A stretch of DNA of 64,000 nt from Dokdonella sp041395345 (GTDB lineage Bacteria > Pseudomonadota > Gammaproteobacteria > Xanthomonadales > Rhodanobacteraceae). The notes under the pieces were generated by a model. It was not told the origin of the DNA. It did not search any database and saw only the letters and a list, made by a program, of their open reading frames with translations. Location: contig NZ_JAWLAR010000020.1 of assembly GCF_041395345.1 (NCBI RefSeq), positions 1-64,000 of the forward strand, given 5' to 3'. Below, piece after piece: positions 9,345-19,005 of this stretch. Position numbers and translations under genes: made by a program. Every line of letters begins with the position of its first letter. Position 1 is the stretch's first letter.

Positions 9345-10892
9345 ATGAGTGCTTACAGTTCGCGCCTCCGGATCGACCGGTCCGGCGGGCGCGTATTTTC
9401 GTCAACACGGTCATGGCAGACCGGCTTGCTGATCGCTGCCCTGGCATTTTCCAGCGGATGTGCGGTCGGACCGGACTTTCGCGCGCCGGTGCTGCCCGAC
9501 AACGCGGGCTACCGGACCGACGACCTGCCGGAGTCGACAGTATCCGCCGAGGCACCCACCGGCGCGGCGCAACGTCTGGTCGAAGGCGCTCAGGTTCCGG
9601 CTCGATGGTGGGAGAGTTTTGCCAGCGCGGAGCTGAATCGCCGCGTCGAGCAGGCCTTCGCCAACAGCCCGGATATCGCCTCGGCCCAGGCGGCACTGCG
9701 CCAGGCCGTGGCGCAATCCGACGTCGCCAGGGGCGGTCTGTTTCCTTCGGTCGATGCGGCAGCAGGTGCCAACCGGCAGGAGAGTCCGTTCTCGACCGGG
9801 CCGGTCTCCGGTTCCGCCTCGCCTTACACGATCTACAACGCGTCGATTGATGTCGGCTACACGCTTGACCTGTTTGGCGGCGTGCGCCGCTCGGTCGAGG
9901 CGCAAGACGCGATCGCCGACCTTCAGCGCTACCAGTTGCAGGGCACTTATCTGAGTCTTGCTGCCAACGTCGTGACCACGAGCATTCGTGAAGCTTCGCT
10001 GCGCGGGCAAATCCTCGCCAACGAGGAGATCACCCGCGTCTATCAAGAACAGTACGAATTGACCGATCGCCAGTACGAGACCGGCGTGAAGTCCCAGGGT
10101 GATGTGCTGTTCGCTCGCAGCCAGGTGGCAGCGGCGCGTGCGCAGTTGCCGACCCTGAGCAAGCTGCTGGCGCAGACCCAGACCCAATTGGCCGTCTATC
10201 TCGGACAGTTTCCCTCCGAGGCCGAATTTGAAGCCCTGACCCTGGATGATCTGCAACTGCCGCTCGAGGTGCCGGTCAGCCTGCCGTCGGCCGTGGTGCG
10301 TGCACGACCTGACGTACTTGCAGCCGAAGCCAGCCTGCACCAGGCCACGGCAGCAGTCGGTATCGCCACCGCCAACCTGTTCCCGAATATCGTGCTGTCC
10401 GCATCGCTCGGGTCGCAGGCACTGGAACGCGGCGACCTGTTTGGTGGCAGCAGCGAAGCCTGGAGCCTTGGTCTGAACCTGCTCCAGCCGATCTTTCGCG
10501 GCGGCAGCCTGCGTGCGCAGAAGCGCGCGGCCGAAGCAGGACTGGACCAGGCGTCCGCCGACTATCGAAGCACCGTGCTGACCGCATTCCAGAACGTCGC
10601 CGACAGCCTGCGCGCGCTGGAGCTCGATGCCGAGAGCCTTGCCTCGCGCGCAGCTGCGCTCGAGGCCACTGCGGATAGCCTGGCCATCGCCCGTCGCCAA
10701 TACGAAGACGGGTCGGTCGGCTACCTGCAAGTGCTGATCGAATCGCGGCTGTTCGAACAGGCACGCGTTCTCTTCATCGAGGCGCGTGCCAATCGCCTTG
10801 CCGACACGGCCGCGATGTATGCCGCACTCGGCGGCGCTTACAGCGAAGAACAAGTCGGCCAGTTCCCGATCGACACACCCGCGTCACCCTGA
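9345..10892 (+). CDS. RND efflux outer-membrane factor lipoprotein, NodT/OprM type
   Basis: 515 residues. The signal sequence ends in a lipobox, FSSGCAVGPDF, with Cys39 as the lipidated residue; CxxGPDF is the usual start of NodT-family outer-membrane channels. Two outer-membrane-efflux repeats follow, each with long helices and the Y-x-x-G-x-x-S/G-x-x-D/V pattern (RQYETGVKSQGDVLFARSQ and RQYEDGSVGYLQVLIESR). The trimeric product should form the TolC-like exit duct. It is the first gene of a three-gene efflux operon with the adaptor at 11005 and pump at 12261. Outer-membrane factor first is less common than adaptor first. Confidence 0.95.
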   Translation: MSAYSSRLRIDRSGGRVFSSTRSWQTGLLIAALAFSSGCAVGPDFRAPVLPDNAGYRTDDLPESTVSAEAPTGAAQRLVEGAQVPARWWESFASAELNRRVEQAFANSPDIASAQAALRQAVAQSDVARGGLFPSVDAAAGANRQESPFSTGPVSGSASPYTIYNASIDVGYTLDLFGGVRRSVEAQDAIADLQRYQLQGTYLSLAANVVTTSIREASLRGQILANEEITRVYQEQYELTDRQYETGVKSQGDVLFARSQVAAARAQLPTLSKLLAQTQTQLAVYLGQFPSEAEFEALTLDDLQLPLEVPVSLPSAVVRARPDVLAAEASLHQATAAVGIATANLFPNIVLSASLGSQALERGDLFGGSSEAWSLGLNLLQPIFRGGSLRAQKRAAEAGLDQASADYRSTVLTAFQNVADSLRALELDAESLASRAAALEATADSLAIARRQYEDGSVGYLQVLIESRLFEQARVLFIEARANRLADTAAMYAALGGAYSEEQVGQFPIDTPASP

Positions 10893-10943
10893 GGCATCGT
10901 TCATTGCCAGACATGCAACATCGAACAAAACCATTCCCGGCGT

Positions 10944-10975
10944 ATCGGTTCGCTGCCTCCCAGGCAGCTTCCGAT
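10944..10975. other. Hairpin between the outer-membrane factor and adaptor genes
   Basis: A stem of seven perfect pairs (GCTGCCT at 10952-10958 with AGGCAGC at 10962-10968, CCC loop) is extended, across a small internal loop, by ATCGG at 10944-10948 with CCGAT at 10971-10975. No T-run follows, so it is not a classic terminator. It could protect the mRNA 3' end or tune expression between the two genes. Confidence 0.6.
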
Positions 10976-11004
10976 GCCCATTCATCGAACAATGAGGACT
11001 GCGC

Positions 11005-12171
11005 ATGAAGACGCGCAACGAACGCAAGCCCAGCACGACCAAGCGCATGATCATCATGGTTGGAATCGTCGGCCTTCTGCTTGCCGCGCTGATCGGCTGG
11101 AACATTCTTGGCAAGATCATGGGCCAGAAAGCCGCAGCCAATATGCCGGTGCCGCCGCAGACGGTGACCTCCATGAAGGTGACGACCCAGTCCTGGCAGC
11201 CCGAGCAGAGCAGTGTCGGATCGCTGCGTGCCGTCCAGGGGGCGGACCTTGCCTTCGATGTCGGCGGCGTGGTGACCGCGGTGAAGGCAAGATCAGGCCA
11301 GCAGGTCGAGAAGGGCCAGACGCTGATCGAACTCAATGCCGATGACATCGTCGCCGAGCGACGCCAGCTCGAAGCCAACGCCGCCTTGCTCAAACTCAAT
11401 CTGGACCGGGCCCGCAAGCAGCTTTCCTACAAGGGCATCAGCCAGGCCGAAGTCGACACCGCGGAAGCCAACTACAAGGCAGCCGTTGCCGGTGTCAGTC
11501 AGCAGCAGGCCTTGATCGACAAGCGCCAGTTGAGGGCGCCGTTCAGCGGCCGCATCGGCATCATCAGCCTGACGCCCGGCAGCTATGTAAGAGCGGGCGA
11601 TCCGGTGGTCACCCTGCAGCGACTCGATCCCGTACTCGTCGACCTGAACGTGCCGCAGGACAAGCTCGGCGAGATCAAGACGGGTCAGGCAGTGGTGCTG
11701 TCGCTGGACTCGTTTCCCGATCACCCCTTTCTCGGCGAGGTCACCGCGATCAGCCCGAAACTTGATCCTGCCACGCGCAATGCCCAGGTCGAAGCCAGCG
11801 TACCCAACCCGGAGGAATTGCTTAAGCCCGGCATGTTCGCGAGAGTCGCCGTGCAGGTCGGCGAGCAGAAATCCTATCTGACCCTGCCGCAGTCGGCGAT
11901 TACCTTCAATCCGTATGGCGAAACCGTTTTCCTGGTCAAGCCATCGACCGGCAAGGGCGCGGACGGCAAGTCCAACCTGCCGTCCGCGCAGTCGGTGTTC
12001 GTCACGACCGGAGCCAAGCGTGGCGATCAGATCAGCGTGCTCAGTGGCATCAAGGAAGGCGATGAAGTCGTTACCAGCGGGCAGCTGAAGATCAAGAACG
12101 GAACGCCATTGATCATCGACAACAGCAGCATGCCGCCCGACGACGCAGACCCGACTCCCCAAGAAAAGTGA
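11005..12171 (+). CDS. RND efflux periplasmic adaptor (membrane fusion protein)
   Basis: 388 residues; GAGGA at 10994-10998 precedes the ATG by 6 bases. A single N-terminal membrane anchor spans about residues 15-35 (MIIMVGIVGLLLAALIGW). The lipoyl-like half-motifs flank a short alpha-hairpin: VVTAVKARSGQQVEKGQTL and LRAPFSGRIGIISLTPGSYV. A beta-barrel and membrane-proximal region follow (ATRNAQVEASVPNPEELLKP). The protein should bridge the inner-membrane pump and outer-membrane channel in the periplasm. Sequence style is near MexH/MdtA-like adaptors, but substrate cannot be assigned. Confidence 0.95.
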   Translation: MKTRNERKPSTTKRMIIMVGIVGLLLAALIGWNILGKIMGQKAAANMPVPPQTVTSMKVTTQSWQPEQSSVGSLRAVQGADLAFDVGGVVTAVKARSGQQVEKGQTLIELNADDIVAERRQLEANAALLKLNLDRARKQLSYKGISQAEVDTAEANYKAAVAGVSQQQALIDKRQLRAPFSGRIGIISLTPGSYVRAGDPVVTLQRLDPVLVDLNVPQDKLGEIKTGQAVVLSLDSFPDHPFLGEVTAISPKLDPATRNAQVEASVPNPEELLKPGMFARVAVQVGEQKSYLTLPQSAITFNPYGETVFLVKPSTGKGADGKSNLPSAQSVFVTTGAKRGDQISVLSGIKEGDEVVTSGQLKIKNGTPLIIDNSSMPPDDADPTPQEK

Positions 12172-12260
12172 TCGAGCGGCACCGGCATTCGAACATGATC
12201 GTTTCAATGCCTGTCCTCAGTGCAGCTCGCGTCCGGTCCTCGCAAACATAGCGAACATCC

Positions 12261-15200
12261 ATGAAATTCACTGACACCTTCATCAACAAACCGGTTTGGG
12301 CCATCGTCGTCAGCCTGATCATTCTTGTGCTCGGCCTGCGCTCGGTCATCGACATGAGCGTGCGCCAGTTTCCGAAGACCGAGAATGCCGTGGTTACCGT
12401 GACTACGGTCTACTACGGTGCCGATGCACAAACCGTCGCAGGCTTCATCACCCAGCCGCTGGAATCAGCGATTGCCCAGGCACAGGGCATCGACTATCTG
12501 TCGTCATCGAGCCAGAGCGGCGTGTCTTCGATCACAGCCACGCTCAAGCTCAACTACGACTCCAACCGTGCACTCACCGAAATCCAGACACAGATCAGTG
12601 CGGTGACCAATCAGTTGCCGCCGCAGGCCCAGCAGCCGGTGATCACGGTGCAGGTGGGCCAGACCACCTCGGCGATGTATATCGGCTTCTACAGCGAGAC
12701 TCTTCCGACCAACAACATCACTGACTACGTGCTGCGCGTGGTCAAGCCGCAACTCGATTCGCTCGAAGGCGTGCAGGAAGCACAGCTGATCGGTGGCCGC
12801 CAGTTCGCCCTGCGAGCGTGGCTGGACCCGGTGCGCATGGCAGCCCAGGGCGTGACGGCCGCTGATGTGTCGCAGGCCCTGAATGCCAACAACTATCTTG
12901 CTGCCGTTGGCGCGACCAAGGGCAATTCGGTCACGGTGCCGTTGACCGCCGCCACCGATCTGCATTCGGTGGACGAGTTCCGCAAGCTTGCGGTGAGATC
13001 GCAGGATGGCGCAGTCGTGCGCCTGGAAGATGTCGCCAATGTCGTGCTGGGTGCCGAGGACTACAACTCCTTCGTCGCCATCAACGGCAAGCAGTCGGTG
13101 TTCATCGGAATCAACGCCGCGCCGGACGCCAACGTGCTGGATGTCGCCGAGCGTGTTCGCAATGTATTCCCGGAGATCGAGGCGCAGCTGCCGACCGGCC
13201 TGGAAGGAAAGATCGCCTACGACGCCACCGACTTCATCACCACCTCGATCGACGAAGTCATTACGACCCTGGTCGAAGCGCTGGTGATCGTGACTCTGGT
13301 GATCTTCCTGTTCATGGGCAGTATCCGCGCCGTGATGATCCCGGTCATCGCGATGCCCTTGTCGCTGATCGGCGCTTTCTTCGTGATGCTCGTGCTTGGC
13401 TACACGATCAACCTGATTACTCTGCTTGCGTTGGTGCTTTCCATTGGTCTGGTCGTTGACGACGCCATCATTGTGGTCGAGAACGTGGACCGCCATATCA
13501 CCGAGGAAGGCAAGACACCGCTGCAGGCAGCCCTTGTCGCCGCGCGCGAGCTGACCGGTCCCATCTTCGCGATGACGATTGTACTGATAGCAGTGTACGT
13601 GCCGATCGGATTCCAGGGCGGCCTGACCGGTGCGCTGTTCACCGAGTTCGCCTTTACGCTCGCTGGCGCCGTCACGGTCTCGGCCATCATCGCTCTGTGC
13701 CTGAGCCCGATGATGTGTTCGCGCTTCCTCAGGCCGACCCATGAGGGCAGCCGCCTGGTCGCCTTCATCGATCGCCAGTTCGATCGCCTACACTCGAGCT
13801 ACCAGCGTCGTCTGCACGGTACGCTCGATACCTGGATCGTGATGGTTGTCATGGGCGGGATGATCTTTGCCGGTACCGTGTTTCTGTTCATGAACTCGCA
13901 GTCCGAGCTGGCCCCGCAGGAAGACCAGGGAATCGTCATCGGCGTTGCCACGGCCGCTCCCAATACGGCGCCGGCCGAGATCAAGAAGGTGATGGCGCAG
14001 ATGCAGGAGATCACCGCGAGCATCCCCGAGGTCAAGCAGACCTTCCAGTTCACCGGATTTGCCGGTCCGACTTCGGTGTTGACCGGTGCCAAGCTGGTGC
14101 CGTGGAGCGAGCGCTCGCGCGGCGCGCAAGAAATTCAGCAGGAGCTGCAACAGAAATGGGGCGCAATGGCGTCGACCAATGCCTTCGCATTCCAGTTTCC
14201 GTCATTGCCGGGTGCGCAGGGCCAGCCGGTCGAGGTCGTAATGTCGACTACCGAACCGTTCGAGAATCTTTACGAGGTATCGAAAAACGTCCTCGACAAG
14301 CTCAAGAGCAGCGGCAAGTTCTGGTTTGTCGATATGGACCTGAAGATCGACAAGCCGCAGGCCACGCTCGAAGTGGACCGCGACATGGTCACTGCGCTGG
14401 GCCTGACCCAGGCCGACGTAGGCTCCTCACTCGGTGCAGCGCTGGGCGGCGGCTACGTCAACTACTTCTCGATTGGCGGGCGCTCCTATCGCGTCATTCC
14501 GCAGGTGCTGCAAAAGGACCGGCTCAATCCCGACCAGGTGCTGGACTATTACATTCGCGCGGCCGATGGCTCGCTGGTCCAGGCATCGACCGTTGCCAGC
14601 ATCAAGGACACGGTTGTGCCGCAGTCCCTGACCCGATTCCAACAGCTCAACTCGGTCACGTTCTCCGGTGTTCCCTCGGTCACCCAGGGTGAAGGTATCG
14701 AACTGGTCCGCAACACCATTCGCGAGATCGCGCCTTCGGGTTACCAGGTGGACTACAGCGGCCAGGCGCGCCAGTACATGGCCGAAACCGGTGGATTCGC
14801 ACTGACCCTGCTGTTCGCCGTGATCATCGTCTACCTGGCCCTGGCCGCGCAGTTCAACAGCTTGCGTGATCCGATCGTGATCCTCGTGTCGGTGCCGATG
14901 GCCATGTTCGGAGCGATGATCTTCATCAATCTGCTGCCGGGTTTCGTCGGCATGGGCGCTCTCTCGCATCGCTGGGCGACTTCGCTCAACATCTACACTC
15001 AGGTCGGTCTGGTTACGCTGATGGGCCTGATCTCAAAGCATGGCATTCTCATTGTCGAATTCGCCAATGAGCTGCAGCGCGCCGGCAAGACCAAACGCGA
15101 GGCCATCGAGCAGGCCGCGGCAACGCGGTTGCGCCCGATCCTGATGACCACGGCCGCGATGGTGCTCGGCGTGATGCCTCTGGTGATTGCGACCGGCGCC

Positions 15201-15377
15201 GGGGCCGCTGGTCGATTCAACATGGGCCTGGTCATTACCACGGGCCTGACCATCGGCACACTGTTCACCCTGTTCGTGGTGCCGGCCTTCTATCTGTTGC
15301 TGGCTCAGGATCACCATGGCGAGTCGGTCAAGCGGCTGGAGGACGATGCACCCGCAGCGCAGCCTGCGGCCCACTGA
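12261..15377 (+). CDS. RND multidrug efflux pump, inner-membrane HAE1-type permease
   Basis: 1038 residues, the usual size. It starts MKFTDTFINKPVWAIVVSLI, the first of 12 membrane helices. The proton-relay aspartates are present at D400/D401 in GLVVDDAIIVVEN, and two large periplasmic loops lie between helices 1-2 and 7-8. The N-terminal part resembles MexI more than AcrB. Residues near 900 carry an extra Gly/Leu-rich loop (LLPGFVGMGALSHRW) in the usual helix 10-11 region. Proton-driven export of drugs, dyes or endogenous metabolites is expected with the adaptor and channel encoded just upstream. No local regulator gene is adjacent. Confidence 0.96.
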   Translation: MKFTDTFINKPVWAIVVSLIILVLGLRSVIDMSVRQFPKTENAVVTVTTVYYGADAQTVAGFITQPLESAIAQAQGIDYLSSSSQSGVSSITATLKLNYDSNRALTEIQTQISAVTNQLPPQAQQPVITVQVGQTTSAMYIGFYSETLPTNNITDYVLRVVKPQLDSLEGVQEAQLIGGRQFALRAWLDPVRMAAQGVTAADVSQALNANNYLAAVGATKGNSVTVPLTAATDLHSVDEFRKLAVRSQDGAVVRLEDVANVVLGAEDYNSFVAINGKQSVFIGINAAPDANVLDVAERVRNVFPEIEAQLPTGLEGKIAYDATDFITTSIDEVITTLVEALVIVTLVIFLFMGSIRAVMIPVIAMPLSLIGAFFVMLVLGYTINLITLLALVLSIGLVVDDAIIVVENVDRHITEEGKTPLQAALVAARELTGPIFAMTIVLIAVYVPIGFQGGLTGALFTEFAFTLAGAVTVSAIIALCLSPMMCSRFLRPTHEGSRLVAFIDRQFDRLHSSYQRRLHGTLDTWIVMVVMGGMIFAGTVFLFMNSQSELAPQEDQGIVIGVATAAPNTAPAEIKKVMAQMQEITASIPEVKQTFQFTGFAGPTSVLTGAKLVPWSERSRGAQEIQQELQQKWGAMASTNAFAFQFPSLPGAQGQPVEVVMSTTEPFENLYEVSKNVLDKLKSSGKFWFVDMDLKIDKPQATLEVDRDMVTALGLTQADVGSSLGAALGGGYVNYFSIGGRSYRVIPQVLQKDRLNPDQVLDYYIRAADGSLVQASTVASIKDTVVPQSLTRFQQLNSVTFSGVPSVTQGEGIELVRNTIREIAPSGYQVDYSGQARQYMAETGGFALTLLFAVIIVYLALAAQFNSLRDPIVILVSVPMAMFGAMIFINLLPGFVGMGALSHRWATSLNIYTQVGLVTLMGLISKHGILIVEFANELQRAGKTKREAIEQAAATRLRPILMTTAAMVLGVMPLVIATGAGAAGRFNMGLVITTGLTIGTLFTLFVVPAFYLLLAQDHHGESVKRLEDDAPAAQPAAH

Positions 15378-15449
15378 ATCGGGACACGGCCGCGCACGGC
15401 CGGTCCCTGCATGCACAATCGGATGCACGCGCCCCGGTAGAATGCGCAG

Positions 15450-16277
15450 ATGAATCCGAACGTCCACGATTCGCCGCTGGGAAAGACGGCAGCCGGCAGT
15501 GCCGTCTACGACCCGGCTCTGCTGTTTCCGATTCCGCGTGCAGGCGGTCGCGAGGCGCTGGGCATCGGCAATGTGCTGCCCTTCGACGGCGTCGATTTCT
15601 GGAATGCCTATGAGCTGTCCTGGCTCGACGCACGCGGCAAGCCCTGCGTGGCGATCGGCGAGCTGCGCGTGCCCTGCACTACGCCGAACCTGATCGAATC
15701 GAAGTCGCTCAAGCTCTATTTCAACAGTTTCAACCAGCATCGTTGCGATTCGCCGGAGAAATTCCGCCAGACCCTTGCTCGCGACCTGTCGGCTGCCGCG
15801 GGCGCCGCCGTGGGTGTGCGACTGCAAGATCCGGATACAGTCGAGAGCGGAATGCTGCGCTCGCTGGGCGGTGAATGCATCGATGCGCTGGAGATCAGCG
15901 TCGATAACTACGGGCCGCCGAACGCCGGCTACCTGACGACCGGCGAAACACAAACCGAAGAGATCCTGGTGTCGCATCTGCTCAAGTCCAATTGTCCGGT
16001 GACGGGCCAGCCCGACTGGGCCAGCGTGCAGATTGCCTATGCCGGCGCGAAAATGGATCGCGAGGGCTTGCTGCGCTATCTGGTTTCCTTCCGCAACCAC
16101 GACGACTTTCATGAACAGTGTGTCGAGCGGATGTTCGTTGATCTGCTGGAACGCTGCAGGCCGCAATGGCTGACGGTCCAGGCCCGCTACACGCGACGCG
16201 GCGGCATCGACATCAACCCCTGGCGCAGCAATCGAAAGAACGCCACGGCCGACAATCCGCGCCAGCCACGCCAGTAG
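15450..16277 (+). CDS. queF: NADPH-dependent 7-cyano-7-deazaguanine (preQ0) reductase, long form
   Basis: 275 residues, the length of the two-domain QueF enzymes of gammaproteobacteria. It reduces the nitrile of preQ0 to the amine preQ1 in queuosine tRNA-modification synthesis, in the cytosol. The NADPH-binding signature ESKSLKLYFNSFNQ sits at about 83-96. The catalytic cysteine 182 and aspartate 189 lie in LLKSNCPVTGQPDW, and the substrate-binding His221/Glu222 in FHEQC. No other queuosine genes are adjacent. The gene is downstream of the RND operon with a 72-base gap and is probably a separate transcript. Confidence 0.97.
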   Translation: MNPNVHDSPLGKTAAGSAVYDPALLFPIPRAGGREALGIGNVLPFDGVDFWNAYELSWLDARGKPCVAIGELRVPCTTPNLIESKSLKLYFNSFNQHRCDSPEKFRQTLARDLSAAAGAAVGVRLQDPDTVESGMLRSLGGECIDALEISVDNYGPPNAGYLTTGETQTEEILVSHLLKSNCPVTGQPDWASVQIAYAGAKMDREGLLRYLVSFRNHDDFHEQCVERMFVDLLERCRPQWLTVQARYTRRGGIDINPWRSNRKNATADNPRQPRQ

Positions 16278-16401
16278 GGCCATCCGGACGCGCAGTTGAA
16301 CACGGCGTAACTACTGTTCACATCCGGCCGCCGGAAAAACGTTTTCTTAACGCGACTCCGGTGTACCTTGGGCGCCTGTTTCGCCCCGGAGATGACCCAC
16401 G

Positions 16402-16719
16402 ATGTCCAATGACCCCAAGAAGCCGGACTTTTCCAATGTGAAAAGCGGCAGCGAATCAACCGCCAAGCCGGCCCCGGAAAAACCCGATTTCGGCAATGTC
16501 AGCAGCGGCGTGGCCTCGACCGCGCCCGTCATTGAATCGGCCAGCACGGTGCAGACCTATACGGTCACACGCGGCGACACACTGTCCGGGATTGCCAAGA
16601 AGTTCTACGGCAAGGCCAGCCAGTGGCGCGTGATCTACGAAGCCAATACCGACCGCATCAGCAATCCCGACCTGATCCAGATTGGACAGGTGCTCAAGAT
16701 TCCAGTTGCCAAACCCTGA
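16402..16719 (+). CDS. Small LysM-domain protein with duplicated N-terminal segment
   Basis: 105 residues. One LysM domain occupies about 52-101 (YTVTRGDTLSGIAKKFYG through PDLIQIGQVLKIP), similar to the LysM half of the Kbp/YgaU family; the BON domain of Kbp is absent. LysM binds N-acetylglucosamine-type glycans such as peptidoglycan. The first 44 residues hold an internal duplication: KPDFSNVKSGSESTA and KPDFGNVSSGVASTA. There is no signal peptide, as in Kbp/YgaU, so either it is cytosolic or export is unconventional. GGAGATGACC upstream of the ATG supplies the ribosome site. The next gene follows after 16 bases. Confidence 0.9.
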   Translation: MSNDPKKPDFSNVKSGSESTAKPAPEKPDFGNVSSGVASTAPVIESASTVQTYTVTRGDTLSGIAKKFYGKASQWRVIYEANTDRISNPDLIQIGQVLKIPVAKP

Positions 16720-16735
16720 TCAAGGAGATCACACC

Positions 16736-17227
16736 ATGAAAATCACACCCTTTGCGCCTGCACTTCTGGTCCTGGGCATCGCCGTTGGCTTGTCCGCCTG
16801 TGGCAAGAAGGAAGAAGCCCCCGCACCGGTTGTCGCGCCGGCGCCAGCCCCCGCTGTCGAAACCGCGCCGCCGCCGGCTCCGGTTGCTGAAGCGGTCACT
16901 TTTTCCAGGCTTTCACTTGGCAATGCCGTCGATGCAAACCAGGCGGTGACCGCTCCCGCCACGACCTTTGCGCCCACCGACACCGTCTACGCGGCCGTCG
17001 AGACCACGGGTGCGGCACCGAACGCCGCCATTGTGGCGCGCTGGACCTACAGTGACGGCCAGCTCGTTGATGAAACCAGCCAGTCGATCGCACCCGATGG
17101 TGCGGCCACGACGACCTTCCATATCGCCAAGCCGGACGGTTTTCCGGAAGGCAGCTACAAGGTCGACATCATGATCGACGGCGCTCCGGTTGCCAGCCAG
17201 AGCTTCGAAGTCAAGGCTCCCATGTAA
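16736..17227 (+). CDS. Lipoprotein of unknown function
   Basis: 163 residues from the ATG at 16736, which is preceded by AAGGAG; a longer frame starting at 16682 would overlap the LysM gene and lacks such a site. The signal peptide ends in LSAC with Cys22 lipidated. Residues 30-58 form a Pro/Ala/Val linker (repeats of AP and VAPAP). The rest is a beta-rich domain of about 100 residues (VTFSRLSLGNAVDANQAVTA to SQSFEVKAPM) resembling an Ig-like fold that in other lipoproteins measures effects of chain extension; no named family is evident. It is probably co-transcribed with the LysM gene and ends at a strong terminator. Confidence 0.82.
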   Translation: MKITPFAPALLVLGIAVGLSACGKKEEAPAPVVAPAPAPAVETAPPPAPVAEAVTFSRLSLGNAVDANQAVTAPATTFAPTDTVYAAVETTGAAPNAAIVARWTYSDGQLVDETSQSIAPDGAATTTFHIAKPDGFPEGSYKVDIMIDGAPVASQSFEVKAPM

Positions 17228-17252
17228 GCTTGCGACGCCAGCAACAAGACCG

Positions 17253-17284
17253 AACGAGGCGCGGAAAGATCCGCGCCTCGTTTG
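17253..17284 (+). terminator. Rho-independent terminator after the lipoprotein gene
   Basis: A 13-pair stem, AACGAGGCGCGGA (17253-17265) with TCCGCGCCTCGTT (17270-17282), closes an AAGA loop and runs into TTTGCTTT. It lies 25 bases past the lipoprotein stop and separates it from icd. Confidence 0.85.
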
Positions 17285-17413
17285 CTTTGGATCAAGGCAA
17301 CGCCGATCAAGTGGCGCCATCGGCACAATCCGGCGACAATAGCCGGCCCAGCGCGCAGTACTTGCACCTCCAGGCGGGTCCGCGGCGCTCCCCGATCATC
17401 TACGGAGACTTTC

Positions 17414-18673
<1,260 letters not shown>

Positions 18674-18683
18674 CTTGGTGACG

Positions 18684-18766
18684 GGGTTCGGGGTTCGGGA
18701 TTCGGGATTCGGGAATAGGGAATAGGGAATAGGGAATAGGGAATAGGGAATAGGGATTCGGGATGA
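18684..18766. repeat. Heptamer array, GGGTTCG / GGGATTC / GGGAATA units
   Basis: A run of seven-base units just after icd. GGGTTCG-type copies come first, then GGGATTC twice (18697-18710), GGGAATA six times in a row (18711-18752), then GGGATTC and GGGATGA. Part of the reverse complement, AATCCCGAATCTCGACTCCC, lies at 18967-18986 just before aceK, so the gap is flanked by opposed copies. Such arrays are common between genes in Xanthomonadales. Copy number probably varies between strains. Confidence 0.9.
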
Positions 18767-18784
18767 ACAGCCATGCGGCTGTTC
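18765..18784. terminator. Hairpin, possible icd terminator
   Basis: Perfect eight-pair stem GAACAGCC / GGCTGTTC with ATGC loop, at the end of the heptamer array. No T-run follows on either strand, so termination is uncertain. Confidence 0.45.
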
Positions 18785-18815
18785 AAAGCCGGGAATGGGG
18801 AAACGTTGAATGGCC

Positions 18816-18843
18816 CGTCATTCCAGCCTGCGCCGGGATGACG
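18816..18843. repeat. CGTCATTCC...GGGATGACG palindrome
   Basis: CGTCATTCC (18816-18824) pairs with GGGATGACG (18835-18843), with one wobble. This matches a palindrome widely found between proteobacterial genes (CGTCATTCCCGC...GCGGGAATGACG). It lies in the icd-aceK gap. Confidence 0.65.
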
Positions 18844-19005
18844 AGCAGAGACAAATTCAGGCTTGCCCCGGGATTTGGTGGGGATGCGGCAGAATCGATT
18901 TGAGAGCTCGCATGGAGAATTCGGAGTGATCGAAAATCCGCGAACCGCTTCGAGGCTGCTCTTGCCAATCCCGAATCTCGACTCCCGACTCCCGGCCGTC
19001 CCAAC

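Noticed and set aside
16297..16320. TGAACA-N12-TGTTCA inverted repeat upstream of the LysM gene as an operator
   Set aside because: Six-base arms with a 12-base spacer, single copy, no regulator nearby; not distinguishable from chance.
18684..18766. GGGAATA array considered as a CRISPR
   Set aside because: Units are seven bases and contiguous, with no spacers and no cas genes.
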